Shown: in pieces, positions 34,226 to 44,128 of the stretch
How the letters are laid out: each line of letters begins with the position of its first letter
Position numbering within the stretch: the stretch's first letter is position 1
DNA from: RGDT01 sp964630925
Lineage (GTDB): Bacteria > Planctomycetota > Planctomycetia > Gemmatales > Gemmataceae
Length of the DNA: 64,000 bases
NCBI GenBank assembly: GCA_964630925.1
Contig: CAZVZK010000026.1
Location: 18,468 to 82,467 of the forward strand
Direction: 5' to 3'
Notes under the pieces: generated by a model
The model's database searches: none
Seen by the model: the letters and a program-made list of their open reading frames with translations, nothing else
What the model was told of the DNA's origin: nothing
Translations under genes and position numbers: made by a program

Positions 34226-35359
34226 TCAGTCGATGTTGACCGTCTCGCCGCCGTTGGCGCTGGCGAGGGCCTTGGCCACGAGCGGGGCGATGTTGTCGCG
34301 CAGGAAACGCACGGAGCCGTCGGCCATGCACGCGTTCAGACCGCCCGTGTGGAAGCCATAGGGCTCGTCATTCGGCCCGCAGTTGTTGGTGGCCCAGGGG
34401 CAGTTGGTGCCGCCGCCGAACGGCGTGCCGGACTGGTTGAAGACCTTGCCGCCTCGGTCGGTGCCCATCGGGGGGCCGCTGAGCCCGTTGGCGAAGGCGT
34501 CGGGATCGGCCCAGGCGCTGACCCGCCGGGCGTTGATCACGGTGCCGGCGTCGAACGAGTCGGCGGTCTGCGACTGGATGCTGGGCAGGCTGCGGGTGGA
34601 GGCGGTGCGCGTCCCCTGCGAGGGGTGCGTGCGGCCCGCGTCCTCGATGACCAGGATCGTGTTGCTCGACCCGTCCGTGATGCCGACCACGGCGCGGCCG
34701 TCGCAGCTCAGGGCGCCTTGCAGCGCCATGTCCGCCCTGCGGATGGCGGCGCTGGGGCGGGTGCCGACGGGCGTGTCCGCCGTGCTGGTGGCGAAGGTGC
34801 GGCCGTCCTCGATGTCACTGATGGCGATGACCATGTAGTCGAGGCCGCCGTACCCGGCCGGGTCACGCTGGATGCCCATGGGCGTGCTCGGGCAAATGAA
34901 CGTCTTGATGTTGTTCTTGGCCGCCGTCTGGCCGCTGGGGAAGCGGGTGTCGGTGTAGGAGTAGCCCCGCGACGTCGGGTGCAGGAGCACGCCGGAGGGC
35001 GGGGAGGGGTAGGCCACCGAGAGGGGCGTCGTGGTGTCGAACAGCTTGTAAATGTTCTCCTGCTCGATGTACGGCAGGATCCAGGTGCCGAACGAGTGGA
35101 TGATGTACGTGGTCGTGCCGGAGCCGGTCGAGTCGCACTGGCCGGGGGGCGGCATGTAGCCGTAGGCCGACTCATAGGCGTGCACCGCGATGCCCATCTG
35201 CTTGAGGTTGTTCTGGCACTGCATGCGTGCGGCGGCGTCCCGCACCTTCTGGACCGCCGGCAGCAGCAGGCCGATCAGGATGGCGATGATGGCGATCACC
35301 ACCAGCAGCTCGATCAGCGTGAACGCCGGGCGACGCGACGGACGGATAGACTTTTTCAA
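34226..35359 (-). CDS. DUF1559 protein with type IV pilin-like N-terminus
   Basis: 377 aa. The prepilin signal RRPAFTLIELLVVIAIIAIL at residues 9-28 would be cleaved before the phenylalanine and leave a long hydrophobic helix. DUF1559 follows, with VRDAAARMQCQNNLKQMGIA near residue 42, an internal variable region, SSNTILVIEDAG and the C-terminal H-X9-DG box GFHTGGLNACMADGSVRFLRD. The family is massively expanded in planctomycetes. The proteins are pseudopilin-like, but the function is unknown. A short 8-bp hairpin (35406-35430) lies in its leader. Confidence 0.94.
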   Translation of the reverse strand: MKKSIRPSRRPAFTLIELLVVIAIIAILIGLLLPAVQKVRDAAARMQCQNNLKQMGIAVHAYESAYGYMPPPGQCDSTGSGTTTYIIHSFGTWILPYIEQENIYKLFDTTTPLSVAYPSPPSGVLLHPTSRGYSYTDTRFPSGQTAAKNNIKTFICPSTPMGIQRDPAGYGGLDYMVIAISDIEDGRTFATSTADTPVGTRPSAAIRRADMALQGALSCDGRAVVGITDGSSNTILVIEDAGRTHPSQGTRTASTRSLPSIQSQTADSFDAGTVINARRVSAWADPDAFANGLSGPPMGTDRGGKVFNQSGTPFGGGTNCPWATNNCGPNDEPYGFHTGGLNACMADGSVRFLRDNIAPLVAKALASANGGETVNID

Positions 35360-35676
35360 AGAAGTGCTCCAGGGAAGGAACGGGAACGGGGAGAACGTTC
35401 AATCCCCCCTCCGGTTCCCGAACGGAGGGGACGATATTCGCCGGCCCAGGCATGAGCCGAACCGTGAGCCAGTGCAAGGCCACAGGGTAGGATGGCAGGT
35501 TCGTCGTGGGTGAAGGGACGCCCCACACCGTAACGAATCTGGTAGGCTATCCACCCCATCGCACGGCCGCTACACACTGGCCATGTGTTTTCGATGAAAG
35601 TTAGTTTAAGCGTTGAACCCAGGCGGCGAGTTGTAAGACCGTGTGTTCTCGGTGAAGGTTTGGTGAAGGCGGACCT
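35360..35676. other. Divergent intergenic region with an imperfect direct repeat
   Basis: 317 bp without a gene. A stem of 8 bp (35406-35413 with 35423-35430) lies upstream of the DUF1559 gene. An imperfect repeat occurs twice, CATGTGTTTTCGATGAAAGTT near 35581 and CGTGTGTTCTCGGTGAAGGTT near 35639, just before the oxidoreductase start; it may be a regulator site. Promoter boxes are not clear. Confidence 0.5.
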
Positions 35677-36543
35677 ATGATGAGACTCGGCCTCGTCGAT
35701 TTCGACACCTCCCACGCCATCGAGTTCACCCGGCGGCTTAACCACGCCGGCCTCCCGGAGGCCCAGTGGGTGGATGGGGCCAGCGTGGTGGCCGCCTGCC
35801 CCGGCGTGTCGCGCATGGCCCCGGAGCGCATCCCCGGCTTCACGGCAGAGCTGGAGGCGATTGGCGTCCCGCTCGCCGCGTCGCCGCGTGACCTGATCGG
35901 ACAGGTCGATGGCGTCCTCGTCTGCTCGCTGGAGGGCGGCGTGCATCTGGAGCGGGCACGCCCCTTCCTCGAGGCGGGCCTTCCGTGCTTCATCGACAAG
36001 CCCCTCGCCTGCTCCGTGGCCGACGCGCGGGCCATCTTCGCACTCGCCGCGCGGCACGGGGCGCCCGTCTTCTCGTCGTCGGCGATGCGTTTCGCGCCGG
36101 GCGTGGTGGGGCTGCCGCGGGCCGGCATCCGCGGCGTCGTGAGCCACGGGCCGGCGCTACACCTCACCCCGGCGGACGGCCCCGGCAATCCGGGCCTCTT
36201 CCACTACGCCATCCACGCCGCCGAGATGCTGTTCACCGTCATGGGCCCCGGCTGCGAGGCCGTCTCGTGCCTCTCCACCGACGGGGCGGACGCGGCGACG
36301 GGCCGCTGGCGCGACGGACGCCTGGGCACCGTGCGCGGCATCCGCGACGGGGCCAAGGAGTACGGCCTCCTCGTCTTCGGCGAGGCCGGCATCACCCACC
36401 ACCCGGTGAGTACGGAATACGCCTACCGCGAGCTGTTGAAGGCCGTCGTCGCTTTCATGGCGTCGGGCGAGCCGCCGGTCTCGGCGGAGGAGACGCTGGA
36501 ATTGATCGCGTTCCTGGAGGCCGGCTCCCGCGGCCACTGCTGA
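35677..36543 (+). CDS. Gfo/Idh/MocA-type oxidoreductase
   Basis: 288 aa, shorter than the usual 330-400. The N-terminal Rossmann part reads LGLVDFDTSHAIEFTRRL instead of the usual GxGxxG, a variant found in some planctomycete members. The nicotinamide-side motif PCFIDKPLACSVADAR near residue 105 corresponds to the EKP box (with D for E). The C-terminal part is an alpha/beta substrate domain with GPGNPGLFHYAIHAAEMLF. These enzymes oxidise or reduce sugars and inositols with NAD(P). The substrate is unknown. The gene stands alone between two divergent or unrelated units. Confidence 0.85.
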   Translation: MMRLGLVDFDTSHAIEFTRRLNHAGLPEAQWVDGASVVAACPGVSRMAPERIPGFTAELEAIGVPLAASPRDLIGQVDGVLVCSLEGGVHLERARPFLEAGLPCFIDKPLACSVADARAIFALAARHGAPVFSSSAMRFAPGVVGLPRAGIRGVVSHGPALHLTPADGPGNPGLFHYAIHAAEMLFTVMGPGCEAVSCLSTDGADAATGRWRDGRLGTVRGIRDGAKEYGLLVFGEAGITHHPVSTEYAYRELLKAVVAFMASGEPPVSAEETLELIAFLEAGSRGHC

Positions 36544-36618
36544 CGTGGACGCTTGACACGGCACCGTCGGCGTGGTGTGATCACGGGCACTACGCCCACG
36601 GCTCGAGGAGTCTCCGCC

Positions 36619-38487
36619 ATGGTCCGAATCGCTCTCGCGTGTGTGGCGTCGCTTCAGCTGGCAGTCGCCACCCGGGCGGCGGATGAGCCCGAGCCGATCA
36701 AGGGGACGGTGCTGCGGAAGGCCGCGGAGAAGGCGGCCGCGGTCATCGAGAAGTCGCAGAAGGTCTGGTACGAGAAGAAGCAGGGCTGCACCTCCTGCCA
36801 CCACCAGATCCTGCCGATCCTCGTCCACGAGGCGGCACGCGAGAGGGGGGTCGCGTACGACGCCGTCCTGGGGCGTGATGTCGTGGCGCGGTCGTTGGCC
36901 CACCTGAAAGGGTTGGACGCCATCGTGCAGGGGTACGACTACATCGACGAGGTGGACGAGGCGTGGAAGCTAATCGCGGCCCACGCGGCGGGGATTCCCT
37001 CCAGCGCTTCCACGTCCGCCGCCGCCCAGTACCTCGCCTCTGCGCAGCGTGCCGACGGCGGCTGGCACACAATGGACGGCAGGCCGCCGCAGTCGCACGG
37101 ACGGGTCACTGCGACCGCGATCTCCGCCCGCGCGGTGCAGATCTACATGCCCGAATCGTTCAAGGGCGAGAAGCAGGCCGTCCTGCGCCGGGCGGGCAAG
37201 TGGCTGTTGGGGGTGCGGCCGCGTACGACGGAAGAGGGCGCGTTCCGGCTCCTCGGCCTGCACTGGGCCGGGGCGGGCAAGGGGGCTTGCGAGGACGCGT
37301 CGAAGGGACTGCTGGCCCGGCAGGGCGGAGACGGCGGCTGGGCGCAGATGCCCGGCCTCCCCAGCGACGCCTACTCCACCGGCGAGGCGCTGTACGCGTT
37401 GCATCACGGGGCGGGGCTCGCCGTGGACGCCCCGGCCTACCTGGGTGGGCTACGGTTCCTCATGAAGTCCCAGGAGGAAGACGGCTCCTGGCTGGTCCAG
37501 AGCCGGCTCAACGACATCATCCCCGTCAGCCCGGATTTCTTCCCATCGGGCTTCCCGCACGGGAGGAAGAACCAGTTCCTATCGATCATGGGGACCGCCT
37601 GGGCGGCGCTGGCCATCTTGCAGGCCGTGCCCGAATTACCGAAAACGGCGGCTCCCCCGTTGCGGCCTGACTTCCGGCCCCCGGAGAAGGCCGACTGGAT
37701 CGACGTGGCGCTGAACGGGACCGCGGCGGACCTGAAGCGGGCCCTCGATGCGTGGATGAGGCCCACGGCCAGGACGACGCGAGGGACGACCGCGTTGATG
37801 CTGGCCGCACGCGACCTGGAGAAGGTGCTGCTGCTGATCGATCGAGGGGCGGACGTGAACGCGAAGGCCGAGTCGGGGATCACCGCGCTCACCGTCGCCT
37901 CGCGGTACCACGGGAATGCCGAGGTCATTCGGCTGCTCCTTCGGAAGGGTGCGAGACCGAACGCGGCCAGGGGCGAGGCGGTGAAACACGGCGCCTCCGC
38001 CCTCTTTTTCGCCGCCGCCAGCGGGGACGTGCGGACGGCCCGTGCATTACTCGACGCGCGCGCGGCCGTTGATGCGGAGATGCGAGTCCTGGGAACGGAC
38101 AGGCAGACGCCGCTGATGACGGCGGCACTGCGGGGCGACACGGCCATGGTGGAATACCTCATCCGCCGGGGGGCGGACCCGAACTGGGCCGGCAACGAGA
38201 AGATCGCCGTCCTCCACCGGTCGGTCGTGAACAACCATGCGGAGACGGTCAAAGCGCTTCTGGCCGGGGGGGCGAAGATCAACAAGGCGGACAGCGAGGG
38301 GTTCACGGCCTTGCATTATGCCGCGTTGACTGACTACGGCGACACGGTGATCCTCAAGTTGCTGCTCGCCGCCGGTGCTGACCGCAAGTTGAAGGACGAC
38401 AAGGACCGAACGGCGCTGGATCTGGCCAGGCACTTCAAGCACAAGGCCGCCGAAGCCGTGCTGGCCGCCGAAGGCCCGCCTCGATGA
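36619..38487 (+). CDS. Secreted fusion: heme-c motif, terpene-cyclase-like toroid and ankyrin repeats
   Basis: 622 aa from the ATG at 36619, with GAGGAG eight bases before it. A signal peptide (MVRIALACVASLQLAVATRAA) is followed by QGCTSCHHQILP near residue 57, a CxxCH site. Residues about 65-345 show repeats of the prenyltransferase/squalene-cyclase alpha-toroid (SAQRADGGWHT, RQGGDGGWAQMPG, SQEEDGSWLV). The aspartate-rich catalytic motif of true squalene-hopene cyclases (DxDD) is not visible. Residues about 360-620 are five or six ankyrin repeats (GTTALMLAARDLEKV, TPLMTAALRGDTAMVEYLIR, GFTALHYAALTDYGD). A scaffold or binding role outside the membrane is more likely than terpene cyclisation. 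Confidence 0.9.
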   Translation: MVRIALACVASLQLAVATRAADEPEPIKGTVLRKAAEKAAAVIEKSQKVWYEKKQGCTSCHHQILPILVHEAARERGVAYDAVLGRDVVARSLAHLKGLDAIVQGYDYIDEVDEAWKLIAAHAAGIPSSASTSAAAQYLASAQRADGGWHTMDGRPPQSHGRVTATAISARAVQIYMPESFKGEKQAVLRRAGKWLLGVRPRTTEEGAFRLLGLHWAGAGKGACEDASKGLLARQGGDGGWAQMPGLPSDAYSTGEALYALHHGAGLAVDAPAYLGGLRFLMKSQEEDGSWLVQSRLNDIIPVSPDFFPSGFPHGRKNQFLSIMGTAWAALAILQAVPELPKTAAPPLRPDFRPPEKADWIDVALNGTAADLKRALDAWMRPTARTTRGTTALMLAARDLEKVLLLIDRGADVNAKAESGITALTVASRYHGNAEVIRLLLRKGARPNAARGEAVKHGASALFFAAASGDVRTARALLDARAAVDAEMRVLGTDRQTPLMTAALRGDTAMVEYLIRRGADPNWAGNEKIAVLHRSVVNNHAETVKALLAGGAKINKADSEGFTALHYAALTDYGDTVILKLLLAAGADRKLKDDKDRTALDLARHFKHKAAEAVLAAEGPPR

Positions 38488-38498
38488 GGGGGCGGTCC

Positions 38499-39623
<1,125 letters not shown>

Positions 39624-39634
39624 AATTCGATGCC

Positions 39635-40444
39635 TCAAACGGTGGCCAGTTGTCTGCCGCGGTACATCCGCACCTCGCCGCCGCGTGGGGCGAGGCCGAT
39701 CTCGGCGGCCAGGGCGTGGTACCTCGCCAGCCCCTCCAGCTCGCGCGGGCCGAGGTCGAAGTGCAGGATGTCGGCCAGGTAACGCCGGCAGTACCCGGCG
39801 TCCAGCCCCAGGCCCGGCGCCTCACGCTGGGCGATGACGCCGGCCTTCCGCACGCCCCGCCGCTTCGCCTCGTGCAGCGCCGCCTCCACCCCGCCGAGGT
39901 CCGCCCCCGCACGCACCGCCCACAGGGCGTACACGAACGGCAATCCCGTCCAGTCGTGCCACTCGCGCCCGAGGTCGAACGCGAAATCCATCCCCGGCAG
40001 GCACGCCCGCATCGCCCGGTCGCCGATCAGCAGCACGGCGTCGGCGTCGGCGTCCTCCGCGTCACGGTCGAGGGGCAGCGGGATCACCTCGGGCGTGATG
40101 CCGTGACGCTTCCGCAGGAGGATCTGCGTCAGCGCGGCGCTCGTCCGCGAGCCCTCGTCCAGCGCGACGCGGCGGATCTCCGGCCACGGCTTGCGGCTGA
40201 ACAGCGTCACGCTCAACACCGGGCCGCGCGTGGCGATGGAGATGTTCGGCACGGCCGAGTAGGTGCCGGCTCGGAAGTACTCGATCACGGGGATGAGGGC
40301 CACGTCCAGCTCGCCGGCGGCGAGACGGTCCGCGAGCCGGCTGGGCAGGTCGAGGATCAGGTCGGCCTCGGGCGCGAGCTGATCCAGATCGCAGATGAGC
40401 GGCTTCGTATTCAGGTAATTGACCGCGCCGATGCGGACGACCAT
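39635..40444 (-). CDS. mqnA: Chorismate dehydratase of the futalosine pathway
   Basis: 269 aa. It starts MVVRIGAVNYLNTKPLICDL, the signature N-terminus of MqnA (VNYLNTKPL), with SRLADRLAAGELDVALIPV following. It has the periplasmic-binding-protein-like fold of the family. MqnA converts chorismate to 3-[(1-carboxyvinyl)oxy]benzoate, the first step of futalosine-dependent menaquinone synthesis. The adjacent mqnC confirms the pathway. Length is typical (about 270-290). Confidence 0.95.
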   Translation of the reverse strand: MVVRIGAVNYLNTKPLICDLDQLAPEADLILDLPSRLADRLAAGELDVALIPVIEYFRAGTYSAVPNISIATRGPVLSVTLFSRKPWPEIRRVALDEGSRTSAALTQILLRKRHGITPEVIPLPLDRDAEDADADAVLLIGDRAMRACLPGMDFAFDLGREWHDWTGLPFVYALWAVRAGADLGGVEAALHEAKRRGVRKAGVIAQREAPGLGLDAGYCRRYLADILHFDLGPRELEGLARYHALAAEIGLAPRGGEVRMYRGRQLATV

Positions 40445-40541
40445 GAGTGCGGCTCCTCCCCCAGCCAGTCTATCCAGGCGAGCGGGCCCCGTCAGGGGCC
40501 CGGCGATCGCCGCTCACTGGCCGTGAGTTCAACCGCAGGCA

Positions 40542-40910
40542 TCAGCCCGCCTTAACCACGGCGGGCTCGGGGTCGGGGTAGGGCAGGCGGGCGGCGTCGT
40601 CGCGCGACTCGCACAGCGGGAACAGGCGGTCGAGGTGGGTGACGCGGAAGACCTCGCGGTGTGACGGCTCGGGGACACACAGGACCACGTCGCCGGGCCT
40701 GGCCCCCAGCCTGGCCCAGGCGCCGGTCAGCAGGCCGAGTAGCTCGGCGTTGACGCGCGAGACGGCGGCGAGATCGACGATCAGACGGCGGGCGTTCCGG
40801 CCGGCCTGGAGGATGAGGCGGCGGGCCCGCTCGGCCTGGTCGTGGTTGTCACAGGGCCGCGCGGGCAGCTCCACCACCGGCAGCCCCTCGTGCTGGGTGA
40901 GGCGTGGCAT
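40542..40910 (-). CDS. STAS-domain protein lacking the phosphorylation serine
   Basis: 122 aa, essentially one STAS domain (anti-sigma-factor antagonist fold). The core is ARRLIVDLAAVSRVNAELLGLLTGAW near residues 40-65. In SpoIIAA-type antagonists the residue after the beta strand is a phosphorylated serine in a D-S-S/G-L context; here it reads RVNAELLG with no serine at that place. It may be a constitutive binder or a structural partner. It lies 97 bp upstream of mqnA on the same strand and could share its transcript. Confidence 0.8.
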   Translation of the reverse strand: MPRLTQHEGLPVVELPARPCDNHDQAERARRLILQAGRNARRLIVDLAAVSRVNAELLGLLTGAWARLGARPGDVVLCVPEPSHREVFRVTHLDRLFPLCESRDDAARLPYPDPEPAVVKAG

Positions 40911-41166
40911 CAGCAGTGTCTCCTCTCTCGTTCCGGAGAGAAGACGATCCAGGGCGGCGGATCGTTCTCCCCGGAAGTGATAACGTGCACCCGCCCGGAA
41001 TGGGACAGGGGATTCCGGACGTATGGCCCCGGTGGCAAACTTTGCCGGCTGGGTAAGCTGGTTGGGCCTTGCGGGCGACGCCCCGTGAGGTTACCGTGAA
41101 CCCAATCGACTATCCTGACGGGGAGGCCGCGCCCCCTCACCCGCGACAACCGAGGTATCCGTACCC

Positions 41167-43872
41167 ATGAATCGGCAGACGATCACCCTCCTGGGTCTCG
41201 GGGCGATGATGATCGCCCTCTCCGGGCATAACGGCCGCTCCGTCGGCCAGGGCGCCCCCGGCGTGCCCGCGCCGAAGTTCCCCGACATCGACGCCGTCGT
41301 CAAGGGCGGCAAGGAATACGACGGCCTGTTCAAGCTGCATCAGAAGGACGACACGGTCTACGCCGAGGTCAAGTTCTTCCAGCTCAACCAGCCCTTCCTG
41401 TGCCCCATCTCCATCGCCCGCGGCCCCGGCGGGGCCTACGTCGGCGGCGACACCCTCAACTTCGGCGAGCAGTGGGTGCTGCTGTTCCGCCGCGTCAATG
41501 ACCGCGTCTTCCTCGTCCGCCGCAACGTCCGCTTCAAGGCCGCCCCCGGCTCCGCCGTCAGCAAGGCCGTCGAGACCACCTACACCGACAGCGTCCTCAT
41601 GTCGCTGCGCATCCACGGCATCAGCATGGCCCGGCAGAGCCTGCTGCTGAGCCTGAACGAGATCTTCATGACCGACTTCGCGCAGCTGCGGCGTGGCTTC
41701 TTCGACCCCTCGCGCTCGTCGTGGGTCAAGGTCAAGGCGTTCCCGAAGAACGTCGAGCTGCAGGTGGCCGCCACGTTCTCCGGCGGGCGGAGCGGCAACG
41801 AGGTGATCGACGGGCGCGGCACGACCGTGGTCATCCACTACGGGCTGTGCGAGCTGCCGGGGCCGGGCTACACGCCGCGCATCGCCGACGACCGCGTCGG
41901 GCACTTCCTCACCGTGGTGAAGGACTACACCAGCGACACGCGCGAGACGCCGTTCTATCGGTACGTGAACCGCTGGCGCCTGGAGCGTGCCGACGGCAGC
42001 GTGTGGAAGGAAGGGGGCAAGCTGGCCGCCCCGAAGAAGAAGATCGTCTTCTGGATCGAGAAGAGCGTGCCGGAGGAGTACCGCGCCTACGTCCGCGAGG
42101 GCATCCTGGAGTGGAACAAGGCGTTCGCCAAGATCGGCTTCCGCGACGCCATCGAGGTGCGGCAGCAGGAGAACGAGGACTTCGACCCCGAGGACATCAA
42201 CTACAACACCTTCCGCTGGATCACCACCGACCGAGGCTTCGCCAAGGGGCCTAGCCGGGCCAACCCCCTCACCGGCGAGATCTTCGACGCCGACATCATC
42301 TTCGACGCCAGCATGGTGCGCTACTACCGCCAGGACGCCGCCACCTTCGGCGGGTCGGCGGCGGCCAACGACATCAGCCCCATCCGCGCCCAGCAGAAGG
42401 GGATGGGCCTCGGCTCGCTGGACATGGCCGGCGAGGAGCCCGAGGGCGGCTGGAACACCCGCCCGGGGCAGAAGATGGACGCCCTCGCCAAGGCGCGGTT
42501 CAAGGCGATCACCAACGGCATGTGCGAGTGCGGGCCGTGCCTGAAGCGCGAGCTGAACCTCCTCGGGCTGGCGATCATGTTGCGGGATGACGGCAAGGAC
42601 GGCAAGGACGGCATCGTGCCGGAGGAGCTGATCGGCCAGGCCATCAAGGAGACGACGATGCACGAGGTCGGGCACACGCTCGGCCTGCGGCACAACTTCA
42701 AGGCCAGCACGATGCTGAAGAACGAGGACCTGCACAAGACGGAGATCACGCGGGCCAGGGGCCTCATCGGCAGCGTGATGGACTACGCCCCGGTGAACCT
42801 GGCGCCCAAGGGCGTCAAGCAGGGCGACTACTTCACGACCACCCTCGGGCCGTACGACTACTGGGTGATCGAGTACGCCTACCGCCCGCTGGGCGGCGGC
42901 ACCGAGGGCGAGCTGGCCGAGCTGAAGAAGATCGCCGGCAAGTGCGCCACGCCCGGCCACGACTACTCGACGGACGAGGACCTGTACACGTCGAGCGACC
43001 CACTGGTGAACACCTGGGACCTGGGCGCCGACCCGATGAAGTTCGCCCAGGACCGCATGCTGCTGGCCGAGGAGCTGCTCGCCAAGCTGGCGGACAAGGC
43101 GGCCAAGGACGGCGAGGGCTACCAGAGGACACGGCAGTCGTTCGGCATCCTGCTGCGTGAGTACGGCAACGCGGCGTTCCTGATCAGCAAGCACGTGGGC
43201 GGCGTGCAGATGCACCGCGACCACGCCGGCGACCCCAACGGCCGCGACCCGTTCGTCGTGGTCGACGCCGAGAAGCAGCGGGCGGCCCTGAAGTTCCTCC
43301 AGGAGCACCTCCTGACCGACAAGCCGTTCAACTTCCCGCCGAAGCTGCTGCGCAAATTGGGCGCGGACCGCTGGCTGCACTGGGGCTCGGAGCGGGCGGT
43401 GGCCGGTGCGGTGGAGTACCCGCTGCACGAGCGCATCCTGGCGATCCAGCGCGTGACGCTGGACCACCTGCTGGACGGCGAGGTGCTGGCGCGGATCCAG
43501 AACAACGCGCTGAAGTCCGACAGGGGCGGCAAGACCGCGGCCCCGCTGGGCGTCGGCGAGGTGTTCCGGACGTTGACGGACGCGATCTGGGCGGAGCCGG
43601 GCAAGGGCAAGAAGCTGGAGCTGTCGATCGTGAAGCGGAACCTGCAGCGCGAGCACCTGAAGGACCTGACGGCGCTGGTGCTGCGTGGCAACGGGGCGCC
43701 GCCGGACGCCCGGAGCGTGGCGCGTCAGCACCTCAAGGCGATCGACGCGCGGGCGCAGGCGTGGCTGGCCGCGAAGGACGGCGGCCTGGACGACGTGAGC
43801 CGGGCGCACCTGGAGGAGACGCGCGAGCGCATCCTCAAGACGCTCAACGCCTCCATGCAGTCGAGTGAGTGA
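41167..43872 (+). CDS. Large secreted zinc metalloprotease (DUF4953/DUF5117-type)
   Basis: 901 aa from the ATG at 41167 with a signal-like N-terminus (TITLLGLGAMMIALSG). The zinc site HEVGHTLGLRH starts at about residue 499, an extended HExxHxxGxxH motif of the metzincin type, followed downstream by SVMDYAP near 537, the Met-turn. The upstream part (DTVYAEVKFFQLNQPFLCP, VKAFPKNVELQVAATFSG) and the size match the DUF5117/DUF4953 family common in planctomycetes and bacteroidetes. It probably degrades extracellular protein. The stop codon is followed at once by a palindromic element. Confidence 0.93.
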   Translation: MNRQTITLLGLGAMMIALSGHNGRSVGQGAPGVPAPKFPDIDAVVKGGKEYDGLFKLHQKDDTVYAEVKFFQLNQPFLCPISIARGPGGAYVGGDTLNFGEQWVLLFRRVNDRVFLVRRNVRFKAAPGSAVSKAVETTYTDSVLMSLRIHGISMARQSLLLSLNEIFMTDFAQLRRGFFDPSRSSWVKVKAFPKNVELQVAATFSGGRSGNEVIDGRGTTVVIHYGLCELPGPGYTPRIADDRVGHFLTVVKDYTSDTRETPFYRYVNRWRLERADGSVWKEGGKLAAPKKKIVFWIEKSVPEEYRAYVREGILEWNKAFAKIGFRDAIEVRQQENEDFDPEDINYNTFRWITTDRGFAKGPSRANPLTGEIFDADIIFDASMVRYYRQDAATFGGSAAANDISPIRAQQKGMGLGSLDMAGEEPEGGWNTRPGQKMDALAKARFKAITNGMCECGPCLKRELNLLGLAIMLRDDGKDGKDGIVPEELIGQAIKETTMHEVGHTLGLRHNFKASTMLKNEDLHKTEITRARGLIGSVMDYAPVNLAPKGVKQGDYFTTTLGPYDYWVIEYAYRPLGGGTEGELAELKKIAGKCATPGHDYSTDEDLYTSSDPLVNTWDLGADPMKFAQDRMLLAEELLAKLADKAAKDGEGYQRTRQSFGILLREYGNAAFLISKHVGGVQMHRDHAGDPNGRDPFVVVDAEKQRAALKFLQEHLLTDKPFNFPPKLLRKLGADRWLHWGSERAVAGAVEYPLHERILAIQRVTLDHLLDGEVLARIQNNALKSDRGGKTAAPLGVGEVFRTLTDAIWAEPGKGKKLELSIVKRNLQREHLKDLTALVLRGNGAPPDARSVARQHLKAIDARAQAWLAAKDGGLDDVSRAHLEETRERILKTLNASMQSSE

Positions 43873-43873
43873 G

Positions 43874-44036
43874 GAAGAGATACCACGAAACACACGGAAG
43901 ACACGAAATAGAAGACAAAGAAGCAAAGTAGGTGGAAAGCAGAAAGACGAGGCCTTGGCTGTTCTCTTCTGCCTGCCTGTCTTGCTTCCTTGTCTTCCTT
44001 TCGTGTCTTCCGTGTCTTTCGTGGTATGCCCTCTTC
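43874..44036. mobile_element. Palindromic intergenic element (ACCACGAAA type)
   Basis: Left arm GAAGAGATACCACGAAACACA (43874 on) and right arm ending TTTCGTGGTATGCCCTCTTC (44036) are reverse complements over about 55 bp with small gaps. Both include GGAAGACACGAAA and GAAGACAA(A/G)GAAGCAA. The whole segment is purine-rich on one side and pyrimidine-rich on the other and would form a long hairpin. Its low GC contrasts with its neighbours. It separates the metalloprotease from proS. Confidence 0.85.
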
Positions 44037-44128
44037 TCCATCTTCCGCACGCCCCGAGCCTCCGGTGCTCGGGGCGTGTCCGTTCCGTATAACCACCGGA
44101 TCAGGGATCGAACAGACGGAGGGCCGCG

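Noticed and set aside
36640..37620. Squalene-hopene cyclase annotation for the toroid protein
   Set aside because: The DxDD acid motif is not visible and the protein has a signal peptide plus ankyrin repeats, so enzymatic cyclisation is not supported.
39624..39638. Earlier TTG start for mqnC
   Set aside because: The ATG at 39623 has a well spaced GAGG and gives the normal MqnC N-terminus.
41137..43926. Open frame of about 930 codons on the minus strand
   Set aside because: It is the antisense shadow of the metalloprotease; it is rich in H, R and V with no family motif.
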